From Pseudomonadota bacterium (GTDB lineage: Bacteria > Pseudomonadota > Gammaproteobacteria > UBA5335): a stretch of 50,699 nt of DNA. The stretch is taken from NCBI GenBank assembly GCA_002862435.1, contig PKDC01000050.1, positions 1 to 50,699 on the forward strand. Direction: 5' to 3'. A program made the position numbers and the translations under genes. Below, in pieces: positions 16,024-24,203 of this stretch; within the stretch, counting starts at the first letter, position 1; each line of letters starts with the position of its first letter. The notes under the pieces were generated by a model. It saw nothing but the letters and a program-made list of their open reading frames with translations, did not search any database and was not told the DNA's origin.

Positions 16024-16980
16024 ATGGCCCGGGGCATTACCGAAAACGACGTCCACTCAGCAGCTGATGCCATCCTGCAGACCGGGGAGCGACCCACGGT
16101 GGAGCGCATCCGCGCCCACCTGGGAACCGGTTCGCCCAACACCGTGACACGCTGGCTAGAGACGTGGTGGCAGGCGCTAGGCCCGCGAGTGGCCCGTCAC
16201 ACCACGGCCATCGCGATACCCGCCGCGCCCGATGCGGTAGGACAGCTCGCCCAGCAGCTGTGGGAGCAGGCATTGGCGGCGGCCGACAGCCACGCGCAGG
16301 CAGGTGTGGCCGATGCTCACCGGCAGGTGGAGCAGCTTCGCCAAGAGTTGATGACGCAAGACCATGCCCGGGAAACACGGGTGGGTGAGTTCGTCGAGCA
16401 GGCGGGCCGGGCCACCCAGCGGGCCGAGCTTGCCGAGCAGCGGCTGGTGGATCTGCAGCACGCCTTTGAGGCACAGCACGCACAGATCGCCGAGCTCACC
16501 GGACAACGCCTAGCTCAGCAGGAGCGCGCGGACCGCCTGCAACACGAACTGGACTTGGCGCATCGAACCGCCACCGAGCGCGAGATTTCATGGACCGCCG
16601 AGCGCGACGCCATGGCCGAGCACGTGCGGTCGGTGGAGGATCGCGCCCACGCCGAGATCGATCGAGCGCGACAGGAGAGCAAGGACCTGCGGGTGCAAGG
16701 GTCAACAGACCAGCGCGCTGCCCAAGAGCGCGAGCATCTGCTGCGGCAGCAGCGCGAAGAGGCCCGCGCCGCCAGCGCGGCGGCGGAGCAGCAGGCCAGC
16801 GAACTACGCGGCCGGGCGCAGGCATTGGAGCAGCAATTGGCACGTTTGGCCGAACTACCGGCCGCGCTTGAAGCGCGTCTGTCGCAAGCACGCAGTCGCC
16901 CCATCAAGCGCCCCGGCGCTAAAGCAGCGGTGTCTGGACCCACCAAGCGCGCCAGCAAGACTCCGGCGCGTGCACGCTAA
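16024..16980 (+). CDS. KfrA-like coiled-coil DNA-binding protein, TnpT-like
   Basis: The 318-residue protein has an N-terminal KfrA-type DNA-binding domain (MARGITENDVHSAADAIL, GERPTVERIRAHLGTGSPNT, TRWLETWW). A long alpha-helical coiled coil rich in Gln/Glu/Arg/Ala then runs from about residue 60 to 290, before a basic tail (KRPGAKAAVSGPTKRASKT). KfrA proteins bind their own promoter, and TnpT proteins of Tn4651-type elements assist TnpS at the resolution site. The 33-bp dyad is 38 bases upstream. The start has GGAGAG before the ATG. A second member lies at 33327-34379. Confidence 0.83.
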   Translation: MARGITENDVHSAADAILQTGERPTVERIRAHLGTGSPNTVTRWLETWWQALGPRVARHTTAIAIPAAPDAVGQLAQQLWEQALAAADSHAQAGVADAHRQVEQLRQELMTQDHARETRVGEFVEQAGRATQRAELAEQRLVDLQHAFEAQHAQIAELTGQRLAQQERADRLQHELDLAHRTATEREISWTAERDAMAEHVRSVEDRAHAEIDRARQESKDLRVQGSTDQRAAQEREHLLRQQREEARAASAAAEQQASELRGRAQALEQQLARLAELPAALEARLSQARSRPIKRPGAKAAVSGPTKRASKTPARAR

Positions 16981-17060
16981 CCGGAATCACGCCGGTGCCT
17001 ACGACACCGTCCCGCTAAGCTTCACCTGATTTATGCGGCAGCGCAGGTTCAATGCGGTGC

Positions 17061-17429
17061 ATGAGCACCGCTATCGCCAAGCTTGATAACGTCCGCGACA
17101 ACCAAGGGCATCAGTGGGTAACGACTCTGGGGAATGGGGGACGCCCCAAGCTTGAGGTGGGCACCGTCGTGCAGATTGAAGCCGTGGCCTCGGGGGATGT
17201 GCTGTATGGCTTTGCCGTTGGGGATGACACCGTAGCGGTCTCCGAATGGAGCGATCACGGCACCTTCGAGTTTCATGTGCTCGAGCGCTACGCAGGAAAG
17301 ACGGTGGTACTCCACGTGGCCGTACGCCGTCACGGCACCGTGGGGAAAAGGCATTCGGACTGGTTGGCAGAAGTGGATGATTTCTGGGTCATCCAATACG
17401 AGGTTGCGGCCGAGGATGCACGCGCGTGA
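17061..17429 (+). CDS. Hypothetical protein
   Basis: The 122-residue protein starts MSTAIAKLDNVRDNQGHQWV and is rich in beta-strand-like segments (TVVQIEAVASGDVLYGFAVG, TFEFHVLERYAGKTVVLHVA) and acidic residues (WLAEVDDFWVIQYEV). An ATG nine bases upstream is a possible alternative start. There is no membrane segment and no domain I can name. It lies between the KfrA-like gene and a second small gene on the same strand, in a position typical of accessory cargo. Function unknown. Confidence 0.5.
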   Translation: MSTAIAKLDNVRDNQGHQWVTTLGNGGRPKLEVGTVVQIEAVASGDVLYGFAVGDDTVAVSEWSDHGTFEFHVLERYAGKTVVLHVAVRRHGTVGKRHSDWLAEVDDFWVIQYEVAAEDARA

Positions 17430-17478
17430 ATGGGCAGAGGTGTTGCTGGCCACCCATGAAACCGCCAGGCGGTAGCGC

Positions 17479-17763
17479 ATGAAGCAACGTTACCGACACC
17501 ATATCGAGCGCTTCTGCCAAGCCCGGGGCGTCGAGATTCCCACATCGTTCTATCGGGTGCCGACGAGCCGGTATGCGGCCATTGACGAATCCAAAGTGCC
17601 CTCCAGCCTCGTGGCCAAGACCTGGTTCAACAAGGAAAGTCTGTCCTATTACCTGAGCCGCGTGGCATCGCCCGGCACGGTGCGTGCGTTCGATTTCCAT
17701 GAGGGGTACGAGATGGTCTTCGATGGTCAGGAAGTAAAGCGCGGCCCGCCCATCCCGTTGTGA
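17479..17763 (+). CDS. Hypothetical protein
   Basis: The 94-residue protein begins MKQRYRHHIERFCQARGVEI and contains SSLVAKTWFNKESLSYYLSR and FDFHEGYEMVFDGQEVKRGP. No known motif or membrane helix was found. The protein-like composition, start close to the preceding gene and lack of a competing frame support a real gene. The stop is followed by a perfect 12-bp palindrome (GCTAGCGCTAGC, about 17763-17775) and about 90 bases to paoA. Function unknown. Confidence 0.5.
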   Translation: MKQRYRHHIERFCQARGVEIPTSFYRVPTSRYAAIDESKVPSSLVAKTWFNKESLSYYLSRVASPGTVRAFDFHEGYEMVFDGQEVKRGPPIPL

Positions 17764-17863
17764 GCTAGCGCTAGCGGCCACGAGGACACCGCCTCCGAGA
17801 ACAAGGTAGTTCGCCCCGTCTTCACTCCGGCGGGGCCACTGTGCAGGGCATCAGGAGGCCCCC

Positions 17864-18424
17864 ATGACCATCGCAGGCACGCCCCAGGATCAGTTCGCCC
17901 CCGGCGCCCCCAGCCGCCACCCGATCACTCTCCACGTCAACGACCATGCCTACCCCTTGGACGTTCAAGCCTGGTCGACCCTGCTGGATGTACTGCGCGA
18001 GCAGGTGGGTCTGACAGGGACCAAGAAGGGCTGCGACCACGGGCAATGTGGCGCCTGCACCGTGCTGATCGATGGCAGACGGCTCAATAGCTGCCTGCTG
18101 CTGGCCGCTTTGCAAGACGGTAAGGCCATCACCACGGTTGAAGGCTTGGCCAAAGGTGAGGTGTTACACCCCCTACAGGAGGCGTTTCTCCAACACGATG
18201 CCTTTCAGTGCGGCTATTGCACGCCGGGCCAGCTGTGTTCGGCCGTCGGTCTGATCAATGAGGGGCGTGCGCGTACGCGGGATGATGTCCGAGAGTTGAT
18301 GAGTGGCAACATTTGCCGATGCGGGGCCTACACGCAGATCACGACGGCCGTATGCGAGGTGGCAGGCATCGACCAGAGTCGTGATCCCAATCAACCCATT
18401 GTGGTGGGGAGCGTGCCGGCATGA
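17864..18424 (+). CDS. paoA: Aldehyde oxidoreductase, [2Fe-2S] subunit
   Basis: The 186-residue subunit carries two [2Fe-2S] clusters of a xanthine-dehydrogenase-family enzyme. The plant-type ferredoxin domain shows GCDHGQCGACTVLIDG and RLNSC. The alpha-helical domain shows CGYCTPGQ and NICRCGAY. In PaoABC-type enzymes this subunit moves electrons between the molybdenum site and FAD, and the holoenzyme oxidises aldehydes in the periplasm. An obvious N-terminal Tat signal is not seen here, so localisation is uncertain. AGGAGG lies six bases before the ATG. The next gene overlaps the stop by four bases (ATGA). Confidence 0.87.
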   Translation: MTIAGTPQDQFAPGAPSRHPITLHVNDHAYPLDVQAWSTLLDVLREQVGLTGTKKGCDHGQCGACTVLIDGRRLNSCLLLAALQDGKAITTVEGLAKGEVLHPLQEAFLQHDAFQCGYCTPGQLCSAVGLINEGRARTRDDVRELMSGNICRCGAYTQITTAVCEVAGIDQSRDPNQPIVVGSVPA

Positions 18425-19482
18425 ATCCCTTCGACCTGGTTGGCGCAACAGACACGGCAGCGGCTCGACGCGCGCTCGGATCCATCAACCCGAACCAGCC
18501 TCGCATTACGCGTCCGCAGTTCCTGGCCGGGGGGACCAACGTGCTGGACCTGATGAAGGCAGGCGTTACCCAACCGCCGCGCCTGGTCAGCATTGCCGAT
18601 GTTGGCCTGAAGGGCATCACCTGGTCTGAGGAGGAGGGTTTGCGCTTGGGGGCCACGGCGCATAACGCCGACACGGCATACCACCCGCTGGTCAGCCAAC
18701 ATGCCCCGTTGCTGGCGTCGGCGATCCTGGCCGGCGCATCACCGCAAATCCGCAACGCAGCTACCAACGGCGGAAATCTGCTCCAGCGCACGCGCTGCAT
18801 CTATTTCTACGATGTGGCATTGCCTTGCAACAAGCGCGCCCCCGGCAGCGGTTGCAGCGCCATCGGGGGAGTGACACGGCAGCACGCGATATTGGGCGCC
18901 AGCACGGCCTGTATCGCCACCCATCCTTCTGACATGTGTGTGGCGCTGGGAGCATTGGGTGCGCTGGTTGAAGTGGAGGAAGAGGCAGGCAAGCGGCTCA
19001 TTCCGTTTTCTCGGTTCCATCGCTTGCCGGGCGAGCACCCAGAGCATGACACCGAGTTGCCTGCCGATGCCCTGATCACCGCCATTGTGATTCCGCCCAA
19101 CGACTACGCTGCCCATTCGGTCTACCTGAAGATTCGGGACCGGGCCTCCTATGCCTTTGCACTGGTCTCCGTTGCGGTGGGTTTGGACCTGTTCGACGAC
19201 GGCACCGTGCGATCGGCACGCATTGCCCTGGGCGGGGTTGCCCACAAGCCCTGGCGCATTGAGGAAGCGGAGGCACTGCTGGCCGGTGAGCGTCCCAGTG
19301 GAGCGGTACTGGACCGCGTGGCAGATCGCATCTTGGACGGCGCTGTGGGGCAGGGGGGGAATGACTTCAAGATCGAGCTGGCCCGCCGGTTGATTGCGCG
19401 TGGTATCACCGTCGCCGCACGAGGCACGGTGACCAACGACACCGCGTACAACAACCAAGGTAGGGAGCGCCCCCATGGATAA
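18421..19482 (+). CDS. paoB: Aldehyde oxidoreductase, FAD-binding subunit
   Basis: The 353-residue subunit has the FAD-binding fold of the CO-dehydrogenase/xanthine-dehydrogenase medium subunit: FLAGGTNVLDLMKAG for FAD pyrophosphate, and QIRNAATNGGNLLQRTRC. Cysteines in RTRCIYFYDVALPCNKR and GSGCSAIGG probably hold the extra [4Fe-4S] cluster known in PaoB. The C-terminal domain (ARIALGGVAHKPWRIEEAEA) is typical. It overlaps paoA by four bases and paoC by eight, so the three genes form one operon. Confidence 0.87.
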   Translation: MNPFDLVGATDTAAARRALGSINPNQPRITRPQFLAGGTNVLDLMKAGVTQPPRLVSIADVGLKGITWSEEEGLRLGATAHNADTAYHPLVSQHAPLLASAILAGASPQIRNAATNGGNLLQRTRCIYFYDVALPCNKRAPGSGCSAIGGVTRQHAILGASTACIATHPSDMCVALGALGALVEVEEEAGKRLIPFSRFHRLPGEHPEHDTELPADALITAIVIPPNDYAAHSVYLKIRDRASYAFALVSVAVGLDLFDDGTVRSARIALGGVAHKPWRIEEAEALLAGERPSGAVLDRVADRILDGAVGQGGNDFKIELARRLIARGITVAARGTVTNDTAYNNQGRERPHG

Positions 19483-21904
19483 GGCGTTGGACGATCTTCA
19501 TACACCCGTCGCGGCGCCTGGCACAGGGCATGTCCGCAAAGGACAGCCACTCACTCGCATCGATGGACCTGCCAAAGTCCGCGGTCAGGCACGGTATGCG
19601 GCAGAGTTTCCTGCCCCCGATTTGGCGTATGGCGTGGTGGTCAATACGGCCGTGGCCAAAGGCCGAATCACCGCCATCCATCTGGACGCAGCGCTGGCGG
19701 TTGAAGGCGTCTTGGACGTGCTGACGCACGAGCGCCGCCCCTCCATGCGCTCAGCGCGGATGTTTCACAAAGACATGGTTGCACCCGGCGGCAAACCGTT
19801 TCGTCCTCTCTACGATGATCGAGTGCTCTACAGCGGGCAGCCGGTCGCGTTGGTCGTGGCGACGACCTTCGAAGCCGCCCGTCGCGCGGCCATGCTGGTT
19901 CGTGTGGACGTGGAAACCGAGCCCCACGAAACGTCACTTCGCGCCCATCTGGACAAAGGCCATGCACCCAAGGGGTTGAAGTTTGGCTTCAAGCCCCCGC
20001 CGAAGGAGAAAGGGGATGCCTCGGCAGCCTGGCACAACGCGCCGTTCCACATCCAGGCAACCGCCTACGCGGAGGCCCAACATCACAATCCCATGGAGCT
20101 CTTTGCTACGACCGTGGTGAGAGACGCCAAAGGGCGCATGGTGGCTCATGACAAGACGCAGGGATCTCAGAATTGCCGCTGGTATGCCTCGCACGCGCTA
20201 GGCATTCCCAAGTCTCGTCTCACGGTGCGTAATGCCTTTGTCGGCGGGGCTTTTGGCTCGGGCCTTCGACCCAACTATGCATTGCTGCTGGCCGTCATGG
20301 CCTCCGAACACCTGGACCGCTCCGTGCGCGTGGTGTTGTCACGCCAGCAGATGTTTACCTTCGGGCACCGACCCGAAACCTGGCAACAGATTCGGCTCTC
20401 GGCTGATGGCCAAGGGCGATTGCAATCCATCGAGCACGACGCGCTGACCGAAACCTCCCGGGTAGAGGACTACTCCGAAGTAGTAGTGAACTGGTCAGGG
20501 CAGTTGTACGCCTGTGACAACATTCGGCTGTCGCACAAGTTGGTGGATCTGGACCGCTTTACGCCGATGGACATGCGCGCTCCCGGCGCGGCGCACGGCG
20601 TACATGCTTTGGAGGTCGCCATTGATGCCATGGCCTATGAGGTCGGCATGGACCCGCTTGATTTTCGGCTGGTCAACTACGCCGATGTCCACCCGACCGA
20701 AGACAAGCCCTTTTCCTCCAAAGCCCTTCGGGAATGTTTTGCGCTAGGGGCTGAGCGATTCGGGTGGACGGACCGGCCGCTGGAACCTCGATCCCGGAAG
20801 ATAGGGACCGAGTACGTGGGGTGGGGCATGGCCACCGGCACGTGGGATGCCTTGCAAATGTTCGCGCGTGCCAAGGCGGTGCTGGATCGCAAGGGCCGGC
20901 TGGTCGTCAGCAGCGCGGCCACGGATATTGGGACAGGCACCTACACGGTGATGGCGCAGATTGCGGCCGATGCCATGGGACTGCCTCTTGAGCAGGTCAC
21001 CTTCCGACTAGGCGACTCGACCCTGCCTGTTGCACCTGTAGAGGGCGGATCGGCCCACGTAGCGACCGTAGGTTCGGCGATTGAAGGCGTATGCGACAAG
21101 CTGCGGGCCGAGCTGTTGAAATTGGCCAAGCGAGACCGGGGGGGACTTTTCCGAGGATGTAAGGGCGAGGATGTCGAATGCGCGGAGGGCATGCTGCGGC
21201 GTAAGGATGGCGGCGCAGCGATGCCTATCGTCGAGCTGATGGCCCTAAACAAGCACGATACGATCGAAGCCAGTCACCTGCTCCTGCCCAACCAACGCGA
21301 ACAGTCCAAGTACGCTCGGGCAACCCATTCGGCGGTGTTTTGCGAAGTGCGCGTGGACGAGGCCTTGGGCACGGTGCGCGTTACTCGCGTGGTGAGTGCC
21401 ATCGCAGCGGGACGCATCATCAATCCCATGGCGGCTCGCAGCCAAATCCTCGGCGGCGTTGTTTGGGGTATCAGTCATGCACTGCATGAAGCCAGCCACG
21501 ATGACCCACGGCTGGGTCGCTTCATGAACCACGATTTTGCCGAGTACCACGTGACCGTCAACGCGGACGTCCATGACATCGAGGTCCTGTTCGCAGAAGA
21601 GGATGATCGCGTCGTTAGCCGATTGGGTGCCAAAGGTGTGGGCGAGATCGGGCTGGTCGGCGTTTCAGCGGCCATCGCCAACGCCATTTACCACGCCGTA
21701 GGCGTGCGGATCTATGACACCCCCATTACCCCCGACAAGGTGATGCCGACCAGCGTGCCCAGTACCACCACGCCGATGTTCATCATCGAAAAAATCCAGC
21801 AGCGTGGCCATCCTCTCGTCCATGTCCGCAGTCTCCATTGGCGGCATTGTGAGCCGGTACTCAGTCCCCTCGGCGTCGAGCCGAAGGGCTTGAAAAGGAG
21901 CTAG
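19475..21904 (+). CDS. paoC: Aldehyde oxidoreductase, molybdenum-binding subunit with foreign C-terminal tail
   Basis: The 809-residue subunit binds the molybdenum cofactor and oxidises aldehydes. Family motifs include the N-terminal RIDGPAKVRGQARYAAEF, AFVGGAFGSGL, DMRAPGAAHGVHALE, and the C-terminal catalytic Glu segment GAKGVGEIGLVGVSAAIANA. After YDTPITPDKVM (about 21745), where such proteins normally end, the frame runs on for about 50 residues (PTSVPSTTTPMFIIEKIQQR and further) that are antisense to the recombinase gene tail. The original stop therefore seems to have been lost at a junction. No paoD-type cofactor chaperone is visible nearby. Confidence 0.85.
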   Translation: MDKALDDLHTPVAAPGTGHVRKGQPLTRIDGPAKVRGQARYAAEFPAPDLAYGVVVNTAVAKGRITAIHLDAALAVEGVLDVLTHERRPSMRSARMFHKDMVAPGGKPFRPLYDDRVLYSGQPVALVVATTFEAARRAAMLVRVDVETEPHETSLRAHLDKGHAPKGLKFGFKPPPKEKGDASAAWHNAPFHIQATAYAEAQHHNPMELFATTVVRDAKGRMVAHDKTQGSQNCRWYASHALGIPKSRLTVRNAFVGGAFGSGLRPNYALLLAVMASEHLDRSVRVVLSRQQMFTFGHRPETWQQIRLSADGQGRLQSIEHDALTETSRVEDYSEVVVNWSGQLYACDNIRLSHKLVDLDRFTPMDMRAPGAAHGVHALEVAIDAMAYEVGMDPLDFRLVNYADVHPTEDKPFSSKALRECFALGAERFGWTDRPLEPRSRKIGTEYVGWGMATGTWDALQMFARAKAVLDRKGRLVVSSAATDIGTGTYTVMAQIAADAMGLPLEQVTFRLGDSTLPVAPVEGGSAHVATVGSAIEGVCDKLRAELLKLAKRDRGGLFRGCKGEDVECAEGMLRRKDGGAAMPIVELMALNKHDTIEASHLLLPNQREQSKYARATHSAVFCEVRVDEALGTVRVTRVVSAIAAGRIINPMAARSQILGGVVWGISHALHEASHDDPRLGRFMNHDFAEYHVTVNADVHDIEVLFAEEDDRVVSRLGAKGVGEIGLVGVSAAIANAIYHAVGVRIYDTPITPDKVMPTSVPSTTTPMFIIEKIQQRGHPLVHVRSLHWRHCEPVLSPLGVEPKGLKRS

Positions 21905-22984
21905 GCACATGGCCTCGATGCGTGCGCGAGCGCGGCCGGCGCCCCGGCCCCGGGGCGTGAATGGGCTCACCAACAGACGCAGCGTGAGGCTCACGGTGGC
22001 CGCTGGCGCGGGCAGCGCCGCCGGGGTGAGCGCGGGGGGCGGCGGCGCGGCCTGGAGACCGGCCTCCATGCGCTGGCGGGCGAAAGGATCACGGCCCTGG
22101 ATGTAGCGCATGGCCGAGTGCACGTCTCGCCATCCGACGTACTCCATCAGCGCCTTGACGTCCCAGCCGTTGTCATTGGCCCAGCCGGCAAAGCCCCGGC
22201 GCAGAGAATGGCTGCTGTAGCCTCCCACGGCCTCCAGACCTGCAGACTGAAACAGTTCGCGCAGCAACGGGATCAGGCTGTTCGGATGCAAGCCTTGACT
22301 ACCGACGTTGCCCCATTGATCGACTCGCCGGAACAGCGGGCCCTGAGTGAGTGCGGCCGCCTGCACCCATGCCTGCGTGGCGCTGACCGCACACAAGCGC
22401 GAGAGTGCGGGCACCTTGTACGTATTGCCCGCCGACTGCCTGTCGCCCTTGCTGCGAGGCAGGAAGCAGATCATTCCTTCCGCGGGCACCAGTTCGAGAT
22501 GCTCGATCTGCAGCCGGATCAGTTCATCGCCGCGGAATCCTCGCCAAAACCCCAGCAACACCAACGCCTTGTCGCGCATGGCACGCAAGGCATAGGCATG
22601 GTCGGCGCGTTCCTGGGCAGCCAACTTGGCTTGGTCCAGCCACCCGGTCACTTGGGTCAGCTGGGCAAGCTGCAACGGCGTGGCCTGCTTTTCGACCCGG
22701 GGGTGTAGCGTCTGAATGCCCTTAAGGACCTTACGCACTAGCGGCGCACGCGTGGGATCTACGAAGCCGTGCTCGGCGTGCCAATGCGCCAGGGCTGCTA
22801 GTCTTTGCTTCAGCGTATTAATTGCCGCCTTGGGGGCCTGCTCGGCCAGGTAGCGGGCCACGCTGTCAGGGGTGGCTGGCAGATGCCCCCCCCACTCAAC
22901 CTCGAAATGGCGCAGGGCCGAAGCGTAGCTACGCTGCGTGTTCTGACGCGTAGCCGCTTCGAGATAGCGGTCCACATCGCTCAC
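21665..22984 (-). CDS. Tyrosine recombinase coupled to the MerR gene
   Basis: The 439-residue recombinase has an N-terminal core-binding domain (RQNTQRSYASALRHFEVEWG) and a catalytic domain with box I Arg (GFWRGFRGDELIRL), HSLRRGFAGWA, and GWRDVHSAMRYIQGRD ending with the Tyr. The box III histidine appears to be replaced by Trp in GWRDVHS, as in several phage-integrase relatives. I chose the GTG at 22984 because it overlaps the MerR stop (GTGA), which indicates coupling. The frame extends upstream to 23071 but only through the MerR gene. After LLDFFDDE (about 21790) the tail reads antisense to paoC, so the original C-terminus probably ended near there. Confidence 0.82.
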   Translation of the reverse strand: MSDVDRYLEAATRQNTQRSYASALRHFEVEWGGHLPATPDSVARYLAEQAPKAAINTLKQRLAALAHWHAEHGFVDPTRAPLVRKVLKGIQTLHPRVEKQATPLQLAQLTQVTGWLDQAKLAAQERADHAYALRAMRDKALVLLGFWRGFRGDELIRLQIEHLELVPAEGMICFLPRSKGDRQSAGNTYKVPALSRLCAVSATQAWVQAAALTQGPLFRRVDQWGNVGSQGLHPNSLIPLLRELFQSAGLEAVGGYSSHSLRRGFAGWANDNGWDVKALMEYVGWRDVHSAMRYIQGRDPFARQRMEAGLQAAPPPPALTPAALPAPAATVSLTLRLLVSPFTPRGRGAGRARARIEAMCLAPFQALRLDAEGTEYRLTMPPMETADMDERMATLLDFFDDEHRRGGTGHAGRHHLVGGNGGVIDPHAYGVVNGVGDGR

Positions 22985-23403
22985 GACTGGCAGCACTCCG
23001 GTGATGCGCAACCGGCCGGTTGTCGCAGCGTAGAGAGGATCGTGCACTCTGCACGTTGTCCGCCATGGCAACTGGCGATCACCCGCTCCAGTTCCCGGGC
23101 CATCCTGCGCAGATCCTCCATCCGGGCCTGGATATCGGCCAAATGACTGCGGGCCAGCCGATCTACATCCATGCAGGACATCTGGTCGTCCTCGGATAAC
23201 TGCAGCAGGCTGCGGATCTCTTCCAAACTGAAACCTAGGTCCCGGCCACGGGTAATGAAGCGCAAACGCTCGATATCAGCAGGCTCGTAAACGCGATAAC
23301 CGCTGCCGGTGCGTCCAGGTTGGGGCAACAGGCCGATCCGCTCGTAATACCGGATCGTTTCCAGATGGCACCCGCTGGCCTCGGCGGCCTGACTGATCTT
23401 CAT
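22981..23403 (-). CDS. MerR-family metal sensor (CadR/PbrR-like)
   Basis: The 140-residue regulator begins MKISQAAEASGCHLETIRYY with the MerR helix-turn-helix, followed by RVYEPADIERLRFITRGRDL and the dimerisation helix. Cysteines fall at 77 (DDQMSCMDV), 112 (IASCHGG) and 120 (AECTIL), close to the metal-binding positions of CadR and PbrR, with an extra CASPECCQS tail. It should untwist the 19-bp-spaced promoter upstream of the divergent CDF gene when Cd, Pb or Zn is bound. The ATG is only eight bases from the -35 box, typical for MerR pairs. The stop overlaps the recombinase start. Confidence 0.85.
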   Translation of the reverse strand: MKISQAAEASGCHLETIRYYERIGLLPQPGRTGSGYRVYEPADIERLRFITRGRDLGFSLEEIRSLLQLSEDDQMSCMDVDRLARSHLADIQARMEDLRRMARELERVIASCHGGQRAECTILSTLRQPAGCASPECCQS

Positions 23404-23411
23404 GTGGCGAC

Positions 23412-23442
23412 TTGACTCCGTAGTAGCTACGGACTTTACCGT
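23412..23442 (+). promoter_or_regulatory. MerR-type promoter/operator for the czc operon
   Basis: TTGACT (23412-23417) and TACCGT (23437-23442) are separated by 19 bases, the long spacer of MerR-controlled promoters. The spacer contains CCGTAG-TAG-CTACGG, a perfect dyad at 23418-23432. It lies between the divergent MerR and CDF genes, so metal-dependent activation of the efflux operon is expected. Confidence 0.78.
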
Positions 23443-23585
23443 GCGCCTTGCTTGGCCGCCAGCCTCGGGGGGCTGCCCGTGCCGGCGTGCCCTCAGGGTG
23501 CTCGGACCCGTGTTCAAACGTCCCCGGCTAGTCGATCGAGCCCTGCCATTGGATCTGACCTACGTACCCAGCTGGAGAACACCTG

Positions 23586-24203
23586 ATGAGTGATTGTGGC
23601 TGCCATCACGAGGCCAAGAACGCCCAGGAGCAACGCGTACTGTGGATTGCCCTGGCCCTCAACGCGGCCATGGCCGTCATTGGCGGTATTGCCGGATGGA
23701 TTGCCCATTCCACAGGTCTGCTGGCTGACGCGCTCGACATGCTGTCCGATGCCACCGCGTATGCCATTGGGTTGGTGGCCATTGGACGCACGGCCCGCTT
23801 CAAGGCCAATGCCGCTTGGCTCAGTGGCGGCATTCTGCTGGTGCTGGGTATTGGCGTGCTGGTTGAGGTGGGGCGACGGGTACTGCAGGGTGCCGAACCA
23901 CTCAGCGGCTGGATGATCGGCACTGCTCTGCTATCGCTGGTGGTCAATGTCACGGTGTTGCGCATGCTCTCCCCGCTGAAGTCGGGAGAGGTCCATCTGC
24001 GGGCAACGTGGCTGTTCACCCGCGCCGACGTGGTAGCCAACATCGGCGTCATTCTCGCCGGGGTACTGGTGTGGTGGCTTGCCAATCCCTATCCCGACTA
24101 TGTGATCGGCACCCTGATCGGTCTGTACGTCATCAAGGAAGCCATCGAGATCCTACGTGATGCCCGTCGGGCGAGCACCCAAGTGAACAAACCGACAGCG
24201 TGA
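23586..24203 (+). CDS. Cation diffusion facilitator, short form without cytoplasmic domain
   Basis: The 205-residue protein has a Cys/His-rich N-terminus (MSDCGCHHEAKN) and six transmembrane helices of the CDF family. Metal-site residues are in TGLLADALDMLSDATAY (helix 2) and FTRADVVANIG (helix 5). It exports Zn2+, Cd2+ or Co2+ in exchange for protons. The chain stops soon after helix 6, so the usual C-terminal ferredoxin-like domain is missing. A separate small gene at 30047 resembles that domain. GGAG lies eight bases before the ATG, and the next gene overlaps the stop. Confidence 0.83.
   Translation: MSDCGCHHEAKNAQEQRVLWIALALNAAMAVIGGIAGWIAHSTGLLADALDMLSDATAYAIGLVAIGRTARFKANAAWLSGGILLVLGIGVLVEVGRRVLQGAEPLSGWMIGTALLSLVVNVTVLRMLSPLKSGEVHLRATWLFTRADVVANIGVILAGVLVWWLANPYPDYVIGTLIGLYVIKEAIEILRDARRASTQVNKPTA

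Noticed and set aside
16496-16958. Minus-strand frames inside the KfrA-like gene.
   Set aside because: Ala/Arg/Cys/Ser-rich translations are the usual antisense of a coiled-coil gene.
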